From positions 33,297,512-33,361,511 of the forward strand of contig JAJKFL010000011.1 in the NCBI GenBank assembly GCA_021186555.1: a stretch of 64,000 nt of DNA, written 5' to 3'. The stretch's first letter is position 1, and every line of letters begins with the position of its first letter. The notes below the pieces were generated by a model. It saw only the letters and a list, made by a program, of their open reading frames with translations. It ran no database searches and had not been told where the DNA came from. Below, in pieces: positions 1 to 11,270 of this stretch. The translations under genes were made by a program, and so were the position numbers. This stretch comes from Reticulitermes speratus. Lineage: Eukaryota > Arthropoda > Insecta > Blattodea > Rhinotermitidae.

Positions 1-2704
1 TCTCTTATCCAAGCTGCCTTTCTGCATGGGTAAGATTTAATGTTGCTCGTGATCATGCACACATTTGTAAAGGAAGACTTCTGAAAATTCAGTTTATATA
101 CATAAACCTTCTTTCATGTACCATACTTTTAGCATATTAAAAGTATATTCAGAGTGGCCAACATTATTTAAAGCTTCCCTTATTTTCACATGAAAATGAT
201 TAACTAGACATAAATATATGTCAAGTTATTAACACTAATCACTATATTTGGAGAACAAGACCCGTCATACAATTGAAAGCCTTCGACAATTGTACACAGC
301 CGTCTGGCTTGCAAACTGTTTTGATCACTGTACTACGCTTATGTTCTTTTATATTTCTGTGAAACATAAACTGTCACGACTAAACCAATGTTTATTCTTT
401 TGCATGACAACTGCAGCTATCACTTTCAGATAGAACAGTTTTTTTTGAGCGACAAAATAAACGATCATGGACGTTGCCAAGTTTCCATGGTTACTTCATG
501 TTTGCTCTTCAAGCTGTTGAATACTGAAATACAGAGGGCTACCTAACAACACACTTACTGACTCACATGTAGATTCGGTTTCAAAATGTTCATTTCCAAT
601 ATTAGATTGTGCAAGTTACTTGGCTGAAGTACATTCAGCCTGGTAATGCAGCAATACAACAAAACATGATATTAATTATAAACATAATGCAACCACTGTG
701 CCTTTTATATGTGTCAGTAAACATTTTAGCAGTATATGCTGATAAATTTTATGTACACAGACATTTGCAGTTTCAGCATGGTTTCTTGTATTCTGCATGC
801 ACACACAATGGTTCTGTATAGACTACAGTCCATCATGTATCATTACACTTTAGTTGGAGACGAATTACCTTCTTAGTTGTAGTAGACAGCAGCAGGGGTA
901 TACATATGATAGGTATTCATATTTAGCCACATGAGTATCTTAGGGTTCATAGAGGAAAGATTTGGATTATAAACACTTCTTCTCTGGAGAAAAATGAAGA
1001 TATGTGTAGGGCCGTGCCATAGCTCAGGCACTTCGTCACCAGATTCTCACTGTTTAGGCCTGAGCTCAGTACCAGAGTACTCCATGTGGAATTCACGGTG
1101 GAAGACGTATTGGATCAGGATTTTATCGAAGCATTTTGGTTGCAGCACAACCCTATCTGTATAGGCTATATTCACTTCAGGACAATTCAAAAGAGATGAA
1201 AAGCATAGCATGGCCATGTGCTCCAAGGCAACACAACAGACTTCTATCCTGGACAGTAGGCTAATGCTGAATTGCTGGTTAAAGGCTGAACATGCAAACT
1301 GGTGGTTAGAATTTCGGCAGCACAAGTTTTAAGGTACTTGTATGGCTCTGGCCTTTTGAGAAGGTGGTGACAATGTATGAAAGTGATCACAACTGATGGG
1401 CAGAGAAGAATTTTAAGGAAAGGAGTTTGTTCTGTTTGAAGGCATTATCTGTCTGGTTTCCTGTCAGAGCTGAGGAGAGCTGAGGAAGCAACTCATTCAG
1501 GGTAGCTGGTGTATTGGTCAGGACTTGAATTGAGTACATCCCAAGTACAAGCCAGATGTTATGTTGTGCTCACTAATTTTGTTGTTGAAATCCAAATATC
1601 TGACCCTTATTAACAGATTCTTTTAGAGGGAAATATGAACTGTGCTTCCTTCCAACATTATTGTCTATAAGTAAGAAAATATTAAGTAAACTTGTATGGA
1701 GCCATTTAAAAGGTAGAACTTTATAAATGCTTTTAATTTTTGTACCAGTGTTTCATCTTCCTGGAGCCTGTAGTTTGGATGTGAAGAAAGCAAATTCTTA
1801 GACCAATAGCACAAGAGGTGGCTAGCCTTATGGCAAACATTGCTAGGCTAGTAGTGCAATAGGTGGATAGATTTGTGGAAAACATTGTTTTTACTTCATT
1901 AGCATGCAATATTTGCTAATCTCAACTTTTGTTTTATATCAAGGCTCTTATTAATGGAACGTTTCTGTAAACATTGCCACATAATTAAAATTTATGTTTG
2001 CAACAGGCAAAGATAAAAGATTTGTAGCCATGTTGTGTAAGAATGTTCCCTTCAGCTGTCTGCTATTGAATACCATTGCCTAAAGCTTACAAATAAAACC
2101 ATGCAGCAAGACACCACATGTTGTTATAGTGTAAACACGTGTAGAATCACACACCAATAAAGTTTCTCATAAAAGGGAGACAGAAAATTCTCTGATATAA
2201 ATCCATTACAACATTTTAGAGATTTCTGTATTTTGTAGCTTCCAGTAGTCTGTATCAGTTGTGACATGTAACAGAGATCAATCCCCTATACCCACATATG
2301 TATACGCCTGTTGGCCAATGGTAGGTTATACATCCATTCTACATCACAAATCTGAACAACGCACAGAATGTATGGATATTTACACATAGTTGTTGATGTC
2401 TGAATTTTTTGGTTAATCTAACCCTTCATTTCAATGAACTGTTTTTCTACTGAATATCCAAGCAGAACATGAAGTGAAGGACAAGCTTAGAATTCAGCTG
2501 AATTTAGCTGAGGTTGCAGCTTATTGAAAAAGGGCTTGTGGAAACAAGCAGAGCTGCAGCCCAGTAGATAGTCGACAGTCGTAGCAGGAGGAGCTGTGTT
2601 GACCTACACTGCAACGTTCACACCTCCGCCAACTGGCTGAATGGTGTTCAGTAATGATGGCAACAATGCCATCCTGCTGCTTCAAAAGACAAACATTAAT
2701 TCGT
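1..2704. other. Region downstream of mAChR-A; no recognisable gene
   Basis: AT-rich single-copy-looking DNA on the 3' side of the receptor gene. Its upper end presumably includes the 3' UTR. Short open frames have no family features. No tandem arrays or SINE copies were seen. Confidence 0.5.
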
Positions 2705-3379
2705 TCAATTGTAAAATCCTCTGTTCATGGCACTCCTGTTCCGATTGTGCCACTTGCAAGTGAGGATTCGAACATAGGTATGTCGGAAGGAAGCATTGCA
2801 AAGTGCGTAACACACTGGATTGATTGTGCTGTTGATGTAACACAAATAGTAAAAGAAGTCCCACAGTTCTTGGGGAATACAACCTGTGCAGGTAGTCAGT
2901 GGTTTCAGAAGCACCAAGATGTTATATGGGGTCCACGTAATTATAAATGCAAGGAGAATCGCTGAAAGTGTTTTGGCAGCTTTCTTATCAGCTTTCTTCT
3001 CCTGCGTCTTTTTCTTCTTCTTTTGATGTTGAAGTTTGGGTCCAGCATTAGCTAAAACTGCTTTTGAGCCACTAGCTAACTGTTTGGGGATGATCTTAGC
3101 ATTGAGCGGTATGCGAATGTCTGGCATTTGAGACGGTCGTCTTGTGATTGCAGGAGAGAATGCCCCTGCAGGGTGAAGGCTCAGATTGTAGTCTATGCCC
3201 ATACTTGTGGCACTATCCACACGCCCTGCCAATCGTTGAGCCCCACCTCTGATCGGAGTTACGACGGCAGCAGGTGACACGCCATCATCAGCTATCATCT
3301 TAATTGAAGGTTGGTCTGTGACGCCAGTGCCATCACAGCTTGCTGAGTCCGGAGGCAAGCGAATCAGTATTGTGTACAC
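2705..3379 (-). CDS. mAChR-A: mAChR-A terminal coding exon 5 (end of loop 3, TM6, TM7, C-tail)
   Basis: Encodes residues 382-605 and the stop. The acceptor is CCCTAG at 3380-3381, after which GTG TAC ACA continues from exon 4. The loop part includes [18 protein letters not shown] and a polylysine run just before TM6. TM6 carries [20 protein letters not shown], with Trp530 and the TPYN muscarinic signature. An extracellular CTGC pair precedes TM7. TM7 has the NPVCY form of NPxxY at residues 568-572, and the short tail ends in RGFYN. All of this matches the family over its full length. The 3' UTR should lie just below 2705, but no convincing polyadenylation signal was identified. Confidence 0.95.
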   Translation of the reverse strand: MYTILIRLPPDSASCDGTGVTDQPSIKMIADDGVSPAAVVTPIRGGAQRLAGRVDSATSMGIDYNLSLHPAGAFSPAITRRPSQMPDIRIPLNAKIIPKQLASGSKAVLANAGPKLQHQKKKKKTQEKKADKKAAKTLSAILLAFIITWTPYNILVLLKPLTTCTGCIPQELWDFFYYLCYINSTINPVCYALCNASFRHTYVRILTCKWHNRNRSAMNRGFYN

Positions 3380-3469
3380 CTAGGGTAAATAGAACACATC
3401 ATGAATTTATTGGGTCTGAGGGTCGCATGTTGACATACAGCAGTAGACTACAGCAATGCCTAATGATCT

Positions 3470-4020
3470 AAGAACATTTCATTGTATTACAGTCAGAATA
3501 TTCCAAAATATGAAGATTAATATATACAGAACTATAATTTTGTCTGTTGTTTGGTATGGGTGTGAAAATTAGCCTTTCACATTGAGGGAGGAACATAGGC
3601 TGAGGGTGCTGAGGAGGATATTCAGGCGTAAGAGGGACGAGGTGACAGGGGAGTGGAGAAGACTACTTAAAGAGGAGCTTTATGATCTGTACTCATCGCC
3701 AAATATTATTTGGGTGATCATGAAGCATGTAAGGGGAAGAGGAGGGGTGAGTACAGAATTTTGATGACAAAATCTGAGGGAAAGAGGCCACTAGTAAGAC
3801 CCAGGCCTAGATGGGATGATAATATTACAATGGGTCTTCAAGAAGTTGGATGGGAGGCATTGTCTGGATTGATGTGGCTCAGTATACAGACAGGTGGCGG
3901 GATCTTGTGAATGCGGTAATGAACCTTCGGGTTCCATATGATGTGGGGAATTTCTTGACTATCTGAGGACCTGTTAGCTTCTCAAGAAGGACTCTGCTCC
4001 CTGCGGTTGGTTGGTTAGTT
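3470..4020 (+). mobile_element. LINE family 2, 3' end remnant
   Basis: Broken translations in two frames read INIYRTIIL, then REEHRLRVLRRIFRRKRDEVTGEW, LYSSPNIIWVI and EGKRPLVRPRPRWDDNI. These are hallmarks of the C-terminal end of a widespread animal non-LTR retrotransposon ORF2. The non-coding end has the shared phrase GAACCTTCGGGTTCCAT and a short GGTTGGTTAGTTA tail. It is 5'-truncated and frameshifted, so inactive. It lies in intron 4 of the receptor gene, on the opposite strand. Confidence 0.8.
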
Positions 4021-5222
4021 ACAGTCACAAAAAATATTTCATACTTCAAACATTAAAACTGCTTTGTATATGTAAAACACAGACAAATGATGATCTGTTA
4101 GTATGATACATCTAGCGCTGATAATTGTGTAGAAACAAGTTTACATTTAAGTACACTTTCACACCTTCCTTTCACAAACCTAGAAAGTTCTGGCTGTGTC
4201 AGGAAGATGCATATAATTTTGTTTACATATACCAGGCTGATAATATCTCTGACGTCGTTATTCTGTTGCTGTGTATGTTAGTAAGTAGTTATGAATGTAA
4301 GCAGAAGATGACAACAGTGGAACGTGTCGTTGAGTCTCTATTACTGTTGCCACTTTTGCTGAAGGACGTTTCCAGACAGCAGCACGATTTAGTGAATATC
4401 GTTGTTCTGTGAAGTTGATCGTCTTATTTTGTGGCATGCAGTCTACGGAACTTTTCTTTTCAGGGTAGGAGTTTTTGACGGGATGTTCTTGATAATTTCC
4501 CGTTGAAATTTCAACGGGAAATTCGCTGTTATGTGAAGAAGTGCCTAATTAATAGTTGTTGTTTCTTGACTTATCATTAGAATAATTATGTCCGGTATTA
4601 GGACTTTGACATATAACTCCCATCAGTACAGAAATTTATGTGGCCATCTCAGTAATGAAACGAAGATGGTACTATAAAAATGAGTTTTATGGAAATATTT
4701 CGTGAGGATCTGAAGTGTATTTAGTTAGCTCAGATCCAGTGTTCATGCTACTGAAATCCAGAATGTAACACCAGATACCTTGATAAGCAATCAATTTATA
4801 GGTTCGCCAATCATTCTTTCAATACTCAATTCAGTAAGTCATCCATTCAGCCATTCAGTTATCAGTCATGAATTAATCAATTAATAAATTATTCAATTAG
4901 TCAGAAGATAAAACAATAATCCAGCCATTCACTGAAATCATCAACCACTCGTCATTAATCAACATACTTAAAAAACTGCCTTCATTCAGTCAGTCACTCT
5001 GTTAATTAGTTGTCAGTAACTTATCCATCCACTAAGTCAAATATTGATCAGCAGATCCATTTATGCCCTGACTGTCCATGCAGCTAGTCACCCGTATACG
5101 TACAAATCAATCCATTCGGGCTTCTATGCTTCAATAAAACCATTAAAATATCCATATATTCAACTACCCATCAAGCTACTGAGCCATTCATTCAACCATG
5201 AGGACAGTTACTCCTCTATCCA
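4021..5222. other. Intron 4 interior: short palindrome and degenerate CATTCA-rich DNA
   Basis: No exon is recognised. A 30-bp perfect palindrome sits at 4494-4523. From about 4800 the sequence is rich in degenerate CATTCAGTCA-like words, which may be a decayed older phase of the minisatellite that follows. Confidence 0.4.
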
Positions 5223-5224
5223 TT

Positions 5225-6150
5225 CTACCACCCGGCCACCTAGTTCGCCAGCCATTCAGCTAACCACCCGGCCACCTAGTTCGCCAGCCATTCAGCTAAC
5301 CACCCGGCCACCTAGTTCGCCAGCCATTCAGCTAACCACCCGGCCACCTAGTTCGCCAGCCATTCAGCTAACCACCCGGCCACCTAGTTCGCCAGCCATT
5401 CAGCTAATCACCCGGCCACCTAGTTCGCCAGCCATTCAGCTAACCACCCGGCCACCTAGTTCGCCAGCCATTCAGCTAACCACCCGGCCACCTAGTTCGC
5501 CAGCCATTCAGCTAACCACCCGGCCACCTAGTTCGCCAGCCATTCAGCTAACCACCCGGCCACCTAGTTCGCCAGCCATTCAGCTAACCACCCGGCCACC
5601 TAGTTCGCCAGCCATTCAGCTAACCACCCGGCCACCTAGTTCGCCAGCCATTCAGCTAACCACCCGGCCACCTAGTTCGCCAGCCATTCAGCTAACCACC
5701 CGGCCACCTAGTTCGCCAGCCATTCAGCTAACCACCCGGCCACCTAGTTCGCCAGCCATTCAGCTAACCACCCGGCCACCTAGTTCGCCAGCCATTCAGC
5801 TAACCACCCGGCCACCTAGTTCGCCAGCCATTCAGCTAACCACCCGGCCACCTAGTTCGCCAGCCATTCAGCTAACCACCCGGCCACCTAGTTCGCCAGC
5901 CATTCAGCTAAACCACCCGGCCACCTAGTTCGCCAGCCATTCAGCTAACCACCCGGCCACCTAGTTCGCCAGCCATTCAGCTAACCACCCGGCCACCTAG
6001 TTCGCCAGCAATTCAGCTAACCACCCGGCCAGCTACTTCGCCAGCCATTCAGCTAACCACCCGGCCACCTAGTTCGCCAGCCATTCAGCTAACCACCCGG
6101 CCAGCTACTTCGCCAGCAATTCAGCTAACCACCCGGCCAGCTACTGCGCT
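5225..6150. repeat. 36-bp minisatellite (about 26 copies) next to exon 4 donor
   Basis: The unit begins ACCACCCGGCCACCTAGTTC and continues GCCAGCCATTCAGCTA (36 bp; successive CGGCC at 5233 and 5269). Copies are almost identical in the middle and more variable at the 6.0-6.15 kb end, with one extra A near 5908. Because 36 is divisible by three, the plus strand reads as an open TTRPPSSPAIQL repeat, which is not a gene. In the receptor transcript it is read from the other strand as G-rich DNA starting 30 nt downstream of a 5' splice site. Confidence 0.95.
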
Positions 6151-6180
6151 ATCTGTCCATTCAGTTGACCCAGCACTTAC

Positions 6181-6495
6181 CGAGTCGCTGGACACGGAGC
6201 GCGCTGCGAGCCGACTAGAGGCCGGAAGACTTCGAGAGTCGAAGTGGTGCAAGTGGTGCTGACGAGTGGGAGTTTGCTGCTGCTGCATCGAGGTGTAGGG
6301 GTCGCGGATCACGTTGAGCGAGGTACACCGCGACACACTGGACTGGAGCGGCGTCTCCACCGACACGGGCGTCGCATATCCCATGTCGCTCGGCGTGTCC
6401 TCGTAGTCCGGGTCCATGCTGTCGTCCTCGCGCCCTGACTGCCACCACGCCACACACCAGTCACGCACCCAGGCCCACGTCAGCGGCCTCGCCTT
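6181..6495 (-). CDS. mAChR-A: mAChR-A coding exon 4 (third cytoplasmic loop, conserved core)
   Basis: Encodes 105 codons (about residues 277-381) of the third cytoplasmic loop. Diagnostic insect A-type motifs are visible: RDWCVAWWQSGRED, then PSDMGYATPVSVETPLQSS, VSRCTSLNVIRDPY and a Gln-rich patch. The exon ends in SVSSDS. The donor is a strong CG|GTAAGT with the intron starting at 6180 in phase 0, which joins exactly to VYTILIRLP of exon 5. The acceptor chosen is TTGGGCAG|AAG (exon from 6495), which is phase 0 and agrees with exon 3, but an internal AG further in (before TCAGGGCGC) cannot be excluded. The exon is GC-rich compared with its flanks. A 36-bp minisatellite begins 30 bp inside the following intron. 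Confidence 0.9.
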
Positions 6496-6894
6496 CTGCC
6501 CAAGAACATCAAGAGCAGCCGGTCAAGAATTAGATGGAACCAAAGGAGCAGCTGGCGAAGGCGTGCTTTCGTCTGCCTGACCGCTGTCTACAAAAGTCAA
6601 CAGTCAGGTGTAAGAAAGCTGTGATATGTATTTGTTTTGTATGAATGTAAAGCTTGGACCCTCACATTAAGTTTTCTAAAGAGGACACAGAAAAATGCTG
6701 ACATACATCCATGCCTCAAGTGGGATTCGAACTCACAGTTGCAATTTTCCAGTACTGACAGACAGTACACGACTTAGACAACATGACCATCATGACTGGT
6801 TTATGATCAGCTGATCATAATAGTATTTGGCGAAGAATAGACTATCAGTTATTACTAACAAACTCCATGGAGCATAATCCTTTTTGAGAAACTA

Positions 6895-7400
6895 ATAGTT
6901 GCCCATCTAGTCGAGAAATTCCTCGCAGTTTGTGGAACCCGAAGGTTCATTACCATGTTTTTAAGCCTCAGTCATTTGTCTCTATCCTGTACCAGATGAG
7001 TCCACTCCGCGTCCCCTATCCTATTTCTTGAAGATCCATTTTGATATTATCCTCCCATCTGCGCCTCGGTCTTCCAAGTTGTCTCTTTACCTCAGGTTTT
7101 TCAAACAAAACCTCTATACTCCTCTCCTCTTTCCCATACATGCCACATGCCCTGCCCATCTAATTCGTCTTGCTTTGATAACCATGTGGTGAGGAGTGCA
7201 GATCATAAAGCGCCTCATTCTGTAATTTTCCAGCCCTCTGTTTCCTCATCCCTCTGGAACCCAAATATCTTCCTCAGCACCCTAACCTAAAGCACCCTAA
7301 GACTCTGTTCCTCACTCAGTTTGACAGACAAAGTTTCACAGCCATACAAAACAACAGCGAAATTACAGTTCTGTGTATTTTAATATCTATATTTTTGAAT
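6895..7400 (-). mobile_element. LINE family 2, 3' end remnant (intron 3)
   Basis: Reverse-strand copy of the same LINE tail as at 3470-4020. It shares the TGGAACCCGAAGGTTCATTA segment and, further up, the reverse complement of the region encoding CETW and DEVTGEW. Many substitutions and indels make it non-coding. The next element (7435-7996) sits just beyond it. Confidence 0.7.
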
Positions 7401-7541
7401 AGCAAAGGAGAAGACAAGAGATTCTGCTAACGATCTTTATTCTATTTTCACCGTGCATTTTTCGAGTATAGACAACGTTTTTCACCAACTAAATGCACTT
7501 GTCATAAACACTAAAATATTCTAAAAATGTTTTATAAAAAG

Positions 7542-7583
7542 CCCCGACATGTTTCGGCTCACCAATGAGCCATCCTCAGGGAG
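7542..7583 (-). ncRNA. Hammerhead ribozyme, left arm of 7.4-8.0 kb palindrome
   Basis: Minus strand, in order: stem I strand CUCC, core CUGAGGA, stem-loop II GGCUCA/UGAGCC, GAAA, C-AU-G as a minimal stem III, U then C (cleavage after C at 7546), and stem I strand GGGG (one G-U pair). Every conserved core base is present. Activity is inferred, not shown. Confidence 0.8.
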
Positions 7584-7879
7584 TCACAACTGTCTGTTCT
7601 CAAAACACGTACATATGTTAATCCTCTGTAGAGGTATACGGTCAACGTCTTATCTCACCAATCTTACTTTATCACTCCGTGAACCGATGTTTTTTTAAAA
7701 CACTTCCTATGGATTATACACTATATTATTGCATCCATTGCATTGTATAATCCATAGGAAGTGTTTTAAAAAACATCGGTTCACGGAGTGATAAAGTAAG
7801 ATTGGTGAGATAAGACGTTGACCATATACCTCTACAGAGGATTAACATATGTACGTGTTTTGAGAACAGACAGTTGTGA

Positions 7880-7921
7880 CCCCCTGAGGATGGCTCATTA
7901 GTGAGCCGAAACATGTCGGGG
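7880..7921 (+). ncRNA. Hammerhead ribozyme, right arm of 7.4-8.0 kb palindrome
   Basis: Stem I CCCC (7880-7883) pairs with GGGG (7918-7921). The core CUGAGGA spans 7884-7890, stem II is GGCUCA/UGAGCC with a four-base loop, and GAAA is at 7908-7911. Then come C-AU-G, U16.1 and C17, with predicted cleavage after 7917 (canonical GUC triplet). Confidence 0.82.
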
Positions 7922-8008
7922 CTTTTTATAAAACATTTTTAGAATATTTTAGTGTTTATGACAAGTGCATTTAGTTGGTGAAAAACGTTGTCTATATCTG
8001 CTAACGAT

Positions 8009-9016
8009 GTTGTCCGTCATGAAGTGTAATTCGTGAGACGTCAATAGTGGAGACAGTTGATTGAAATTCGTTAAATAGTTCGGAAGGTAGAAATGCAAGA
8101 CATGACCTTCACATAGCAGTGTTATAACCAACAAATGCACTTTTTGTATTTCTGTTACACTTTTACCCTACGCATGTTTCGGCTGTGGTCCAGCCATCAT
8201 CACGGTACACCAGTAGGGTCACTTCACTGGCACTGGTTTGTTTGGTATTATGACGTCATCACAATGTTATTGGTTTTTGTAACTTTATTTGTTGCGGCAT
8301 TCTTGGTGTTTGTGCTTTTTTTGATTATTGCCATTTACACGGTGAATATAACGTGAAAATGACCTCCACATTTTGCGTTCACTGTATGCACGTAGTCCTA
8401 AGGCGACATACTCGTATAAAGTGTGGTAATTTGACACATTTTGAACGCGACCAGCCACTGATGGCCACCAAATAGCTGCGCACTGGCTCATCGTGTGTCG
8501 GATGAGCGAACACCACCAAGCAGTTACGTTTTCAGCTTCACTGGTACTTAGCGTTAAAATTCCATTCGGGTATCTGACGTCATGATCAGTTCGCAATAGA
8601 TCAATAGTTTAAACCCCGAAAGACACAACTGCGAAATATTTATTTAAAAAGAAACCTGACAAAATGCTGGAGGTTTATATTACAGCCCTGAGGGTTAGGA
8701 TACCGCCGTGCGGTCTGGTATGCTCCGGAGGAACGTGTTGTCGTCATGTTCGTACGGTGTCAGCCACAAGACCACAGTGCGTGTCTTCACCGCTATGATA
8801 ACCTCGAGTATTGCAGTAATAGAGATGCACAGTAGATATCGATGTTCGTGAATAATTGGGATCAATACAACCGTCACGAACATCGGAATCCAAAGGATAG
8901 AAGTGAGTGGTTAGCTTTACGTCCCGTCAGTCTTAATCCCACGGAAAGTTCCCCCGTTATATATTAAATAGGAGGCTGTATGGGCTTCAGATTCGCGTTA
9001 GACTTTTTCTTTTTCC
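8009..9016. other. Intron 3: decayed hammerhead-like half copy and SINE fragment
   Basis: At about 8163-8225 the minus strand has a stem-loop II and GAAAC like the ribozymes, but core base C3 is G, so it is probably dead. At about 8900-8990 there is a fragment of SINE family III. No exon is seen. Confidence 0.5.
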
Positions 9017-9270
9017 CCCATGGCGCAACAGCCCCTAGTGGGCCAGGGCCTCCTCATTATCGAGGGTTCACGATCACACTCAGACACACCACACTCGGTA
9101 GGACTCCTCTGGACGAGTGATCAGCCCGAAGCAGAGACCTCTACCTGACAACACACAACACTCAAAAGAGACAGACATCCATGCACCCAACGGGATTCGA
9201 ACCCAAAGTCCCGGAATGCGAGCGGCCGAAGACCCACGCCTTAGACCACGCGGCCACTGGAATCGGGGGT
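9017..9270 (-). mobile_element. tRNA-derived SINE family I, full length
   Basis: Read on the minus strand: tRNA-like head with an A-box region (GTGGCCGCGTGGTCTAAGG) and B-box (GGGTTCGAATCC), body containing the GTGTTGTGTGTTGTCAGGTA phrase and CCAGAGGAGTCCTACCGAGT, then GGGGCTGTTGCGCCATGG and an A-rich tail. The head resembles tRNA-Leu/Ser. Adjacent 9276-9363 is a fragment of SINE family III. Confidence 0.85.
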
Positions 9271-9534
9271 TTAGACGTTTTGGAGAGTAGAAACATCTCT
9301 TGCTCCTACCGGTATTCGAACCCCAGATATTCCAATTCATACCCCAGTGACTATACCGACCAAACATGACTGTACAAAGTATATTTACTGAAGTAAATTC
9401 AAGCGTATTCGAGGCGCATGCGCTGCATGTAGAACGGCAGTGGAGAAACTACAACACGTGACATTAATTGCTTGTTCTTTGCGCGTTAGAAGGTTTGTCG
9501 TTCAGTTCAGTTTGTATAGGGTTTATTGTAGGAT

Positions 9535-9720
9535 AATTTTGAATAATGGAGAATACCGTCTTCTAGGATATGACAGCGTGTAGTTTGGTATAAGTTTGCC
9601 GACATTTCGGAAGAACCTGCTGCTTCCATCTTCAGAGTAAAATAGTAAACCTCTTGGGTAAAATGAGAGATACAGGGGCTGGTGAAACGTCTCCACGAGC
9701 GAGCCAATGGGAGATGGTGA
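9535..9720 (-). mobile_element. Decayed hammerhead-like retroelement fragment
   Basis: The minus strand has CUGAAGA (9629-9635), a GGAAG/CUUCC stem-loop and GAAA (9605-9608), then UGUC. Stem I pairing is poor. Similar fragments with the shared GTGTAGTTTGGTA phrase or the GAAGATG...GCAGCA phrase occur near 9830, 22500, 44420-44510, 53280 and 62160. Confidence 0.5.
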
Positions 9721-10069
9721 TACCAAGAGGGGGCGGAGAAAAAGAGGCAGGGTAAGGGCTGGGAAGCAGAAGTGTGTCGTGGTGTAAAAGAGATTATAAA
9801 ATAGTTTCGCTTGTGACTGTCTGTTCTACCCTGAAGATGAAGGCAGCGCGTTCCTCCTACATGTTAAATTTTTATCAAACCACATGACGTCACATCCCTG
9901 AAGACATTTTTTATACTCGCTGCCTTAAGAAATCTTTAAGTCTCATGTAGGGAATAATGAATATGAAGGATGTGGAATCTGAAATACTCTCGCGACAGTT
10001 AGAGGTGTTAGTCAGGTGGTATAAATGGTTCTGGGGCAAAGAACGTCGCTGCCGCCTGCTGATGCAGAC

Positions 10070-10163
10070 CTTATGTGGCATATAGGTTGAGTCCAGTTCG
10101 TCGGCAGCTGTGCTGGACTCACTCCGTGATCGCTTCCAGTCTTCCAGGTCCATCGCCTCGTCA
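10070..10163 (-). CDS. mAChR-A: mAChR-A coding exon 3 (third cytoplasmic loop segment)
   Basis: Short exon of 94 bases (residues 245-276). The acceptor is a T-rich tract ending in ACAG at 10164; it completes a Ser codon with the AG of exon 2 and continues SDEAMDLEDWKRSRSESS. The WxRxRSESS stretch followed by an acidic segment and a VYM/TYM motif is recognisable from insect A-type receptors. The 3' boundary is less certain. The only GT that keeps phase with the next exon is AAG|GTCTGC, a poor donor match. The open frame continues to 9911 without receptor similarity. In fly receptors additional loop residues occur at this place, so a small exon between 10069 and 6496 may have been missed. Confidence 0.8.
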
Positions 10164-10274
10164 CTGTAAAAAAGCACAGAACGCATACACTGTGACTTAT
10201 CATACAATAAAGAGTCTTAACCTCTATTGGCCAAACGGGCCGCTCACTCGCTCCACGTCTTAAGACTTACCACT

Positions 10275-10500
10275 GGCTCTGTCAGTTACGGTTAGTCGCC
10301 GTATTCTCAACGAGGAGGCCCGGGTTCAATCCAATGTGGGATTAGTCGTGGGCAAAGTGGTAAGTTCCCGTGTTCCGCAGCCAGTTTTATCATTCCCACC
10401 CGGCTCTATACTCATCTGTAATCGGGGGGTTGGCACAAAGAGGCCCAGATGAGGCTGTAGTGCCAAGGGACTAGTGCTGTCCTACTCCTACAACTAAGTG
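10275..10500 (+). mobile_element. SINE family II, diverged copy
   Basis: Head with GTTAGTCGCC, GAGGCCCGGGTTCAATCC (B-box) and body ATGTGGGATTAGTCGTGG followed by a TCATTCCCACCCGGCTCTAT-type end. It starts about 110 bp from exon 3 inside intron 2. Confidence 0.65.
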
Positions 10501-11252
10501 AACAAGTTAGGAAGTGTCAGCTTTGATATCTCAAAGCGGTGAGCGTGAAGATAATTGTGCTCTTTAATATGGTTTTTTGTACTTTAATAGATCAGTGCAA
10601 ACTTTTTTGGAAGAACAACCCTGAAGATGGAGAGAAGCAGATTTTTTTGAAACAACAGGTTTCTCTGAAAATTTAATTTAACAAAACTATATGGCGTCAC
10701 ACCGCAGAGGACCGTAATCCAGAATTTATGTAACGTACGCATAGCGTAACTACGTTGGCACCTTTGTGGTGCCTTTGAAACGTCGGTGACTAATTTTTCT
10801 GTCCATTACAATTTAAGGAATTGTACGCGTTGCGTAACAATTCTGTCGCAGTCTCTCCCTTTCGTTTAGTTACATCGTAAACACGTAAATGGAGTCTTGG
10901 ACATGAAAGTGTGTGTTTTAGTCTCTTTCTTCAAGTTTCATTCCAAATATTTTTTTTTTCGCAGTGATAAATATTTAGCGAGATGCACTCAGAATCGCGT
11001 ATAGGCCTTCGTGTAAAGTGTCCATTATTTGCCTCAGATTTTAACCAAAATAGCAACATGTCGATAGGTACAAGTTTTCAGTATCAGATTTCATGAAAAT
11101 CCTGCCAATGGCTCAGAATATAATGTCGACCTCTGTGATTGAGCAGCCTAGCTATATTAGGCCCTATGACATAATGGGTAACTGAGAACGGGAAATATGA
11201 CTTCATAGGGTCAGCGCTCTTGGGAATACAGCCTGTAGTATCGAAGTACATT
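10500..11252. other. Intron 2 segment without recognised feature
   Basis: No exon, tandem array or well-preserved repeat is visible. A CCCTGAAGATGG word at 10619 may be a very old relic of the hammerhead-type repeats. Confidence 0.35.
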
Positions 11253-11270
11253 ATTAATGATATATGCACT

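Larger units (their letters stand above)
7435..7996. mobile_element. Hammerhead-bearing foldback element with 12-bp TSD
   Basis: A near-perfect palindrome with arms of about 250 bp meeting near 7733. It is flanked by exact 12-bp duplications TCTGCTAACGAT at 7423-7434 and 7997-8008. Each arm carries an outward-facing hammerhead core (7542-7583 minus, 7880-7921 plus). The left end contains ACCGTGCAT, a phrase repeated near the left end of the other elements of this class. No protein is encoded. The organisation resembles inverted terminal repeats of a Penelope-like retroelement. Confidence 0.85.

Noticed and set aside
5044-5928. 294-codon Pro/Ser/Thr-rich repeat protein
   Set aside because: It is the 36-bp minisatellite inside an mAChR-A intron, antisense to the gene. 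Looks mucin-like but has no signal peptide or non-repeat domain.
6244-6438. Plus-strand open frame over exon 4
   Set aside because: Shadow of the GC-rich receptor exon on the other strand.
9911-10069. Extension of the exon 3 open frame to a stop at 9911
   Set aside because: The residues after TYMPHK do not resemble the receptor loop. An early stop would remove TM6 and TM7.
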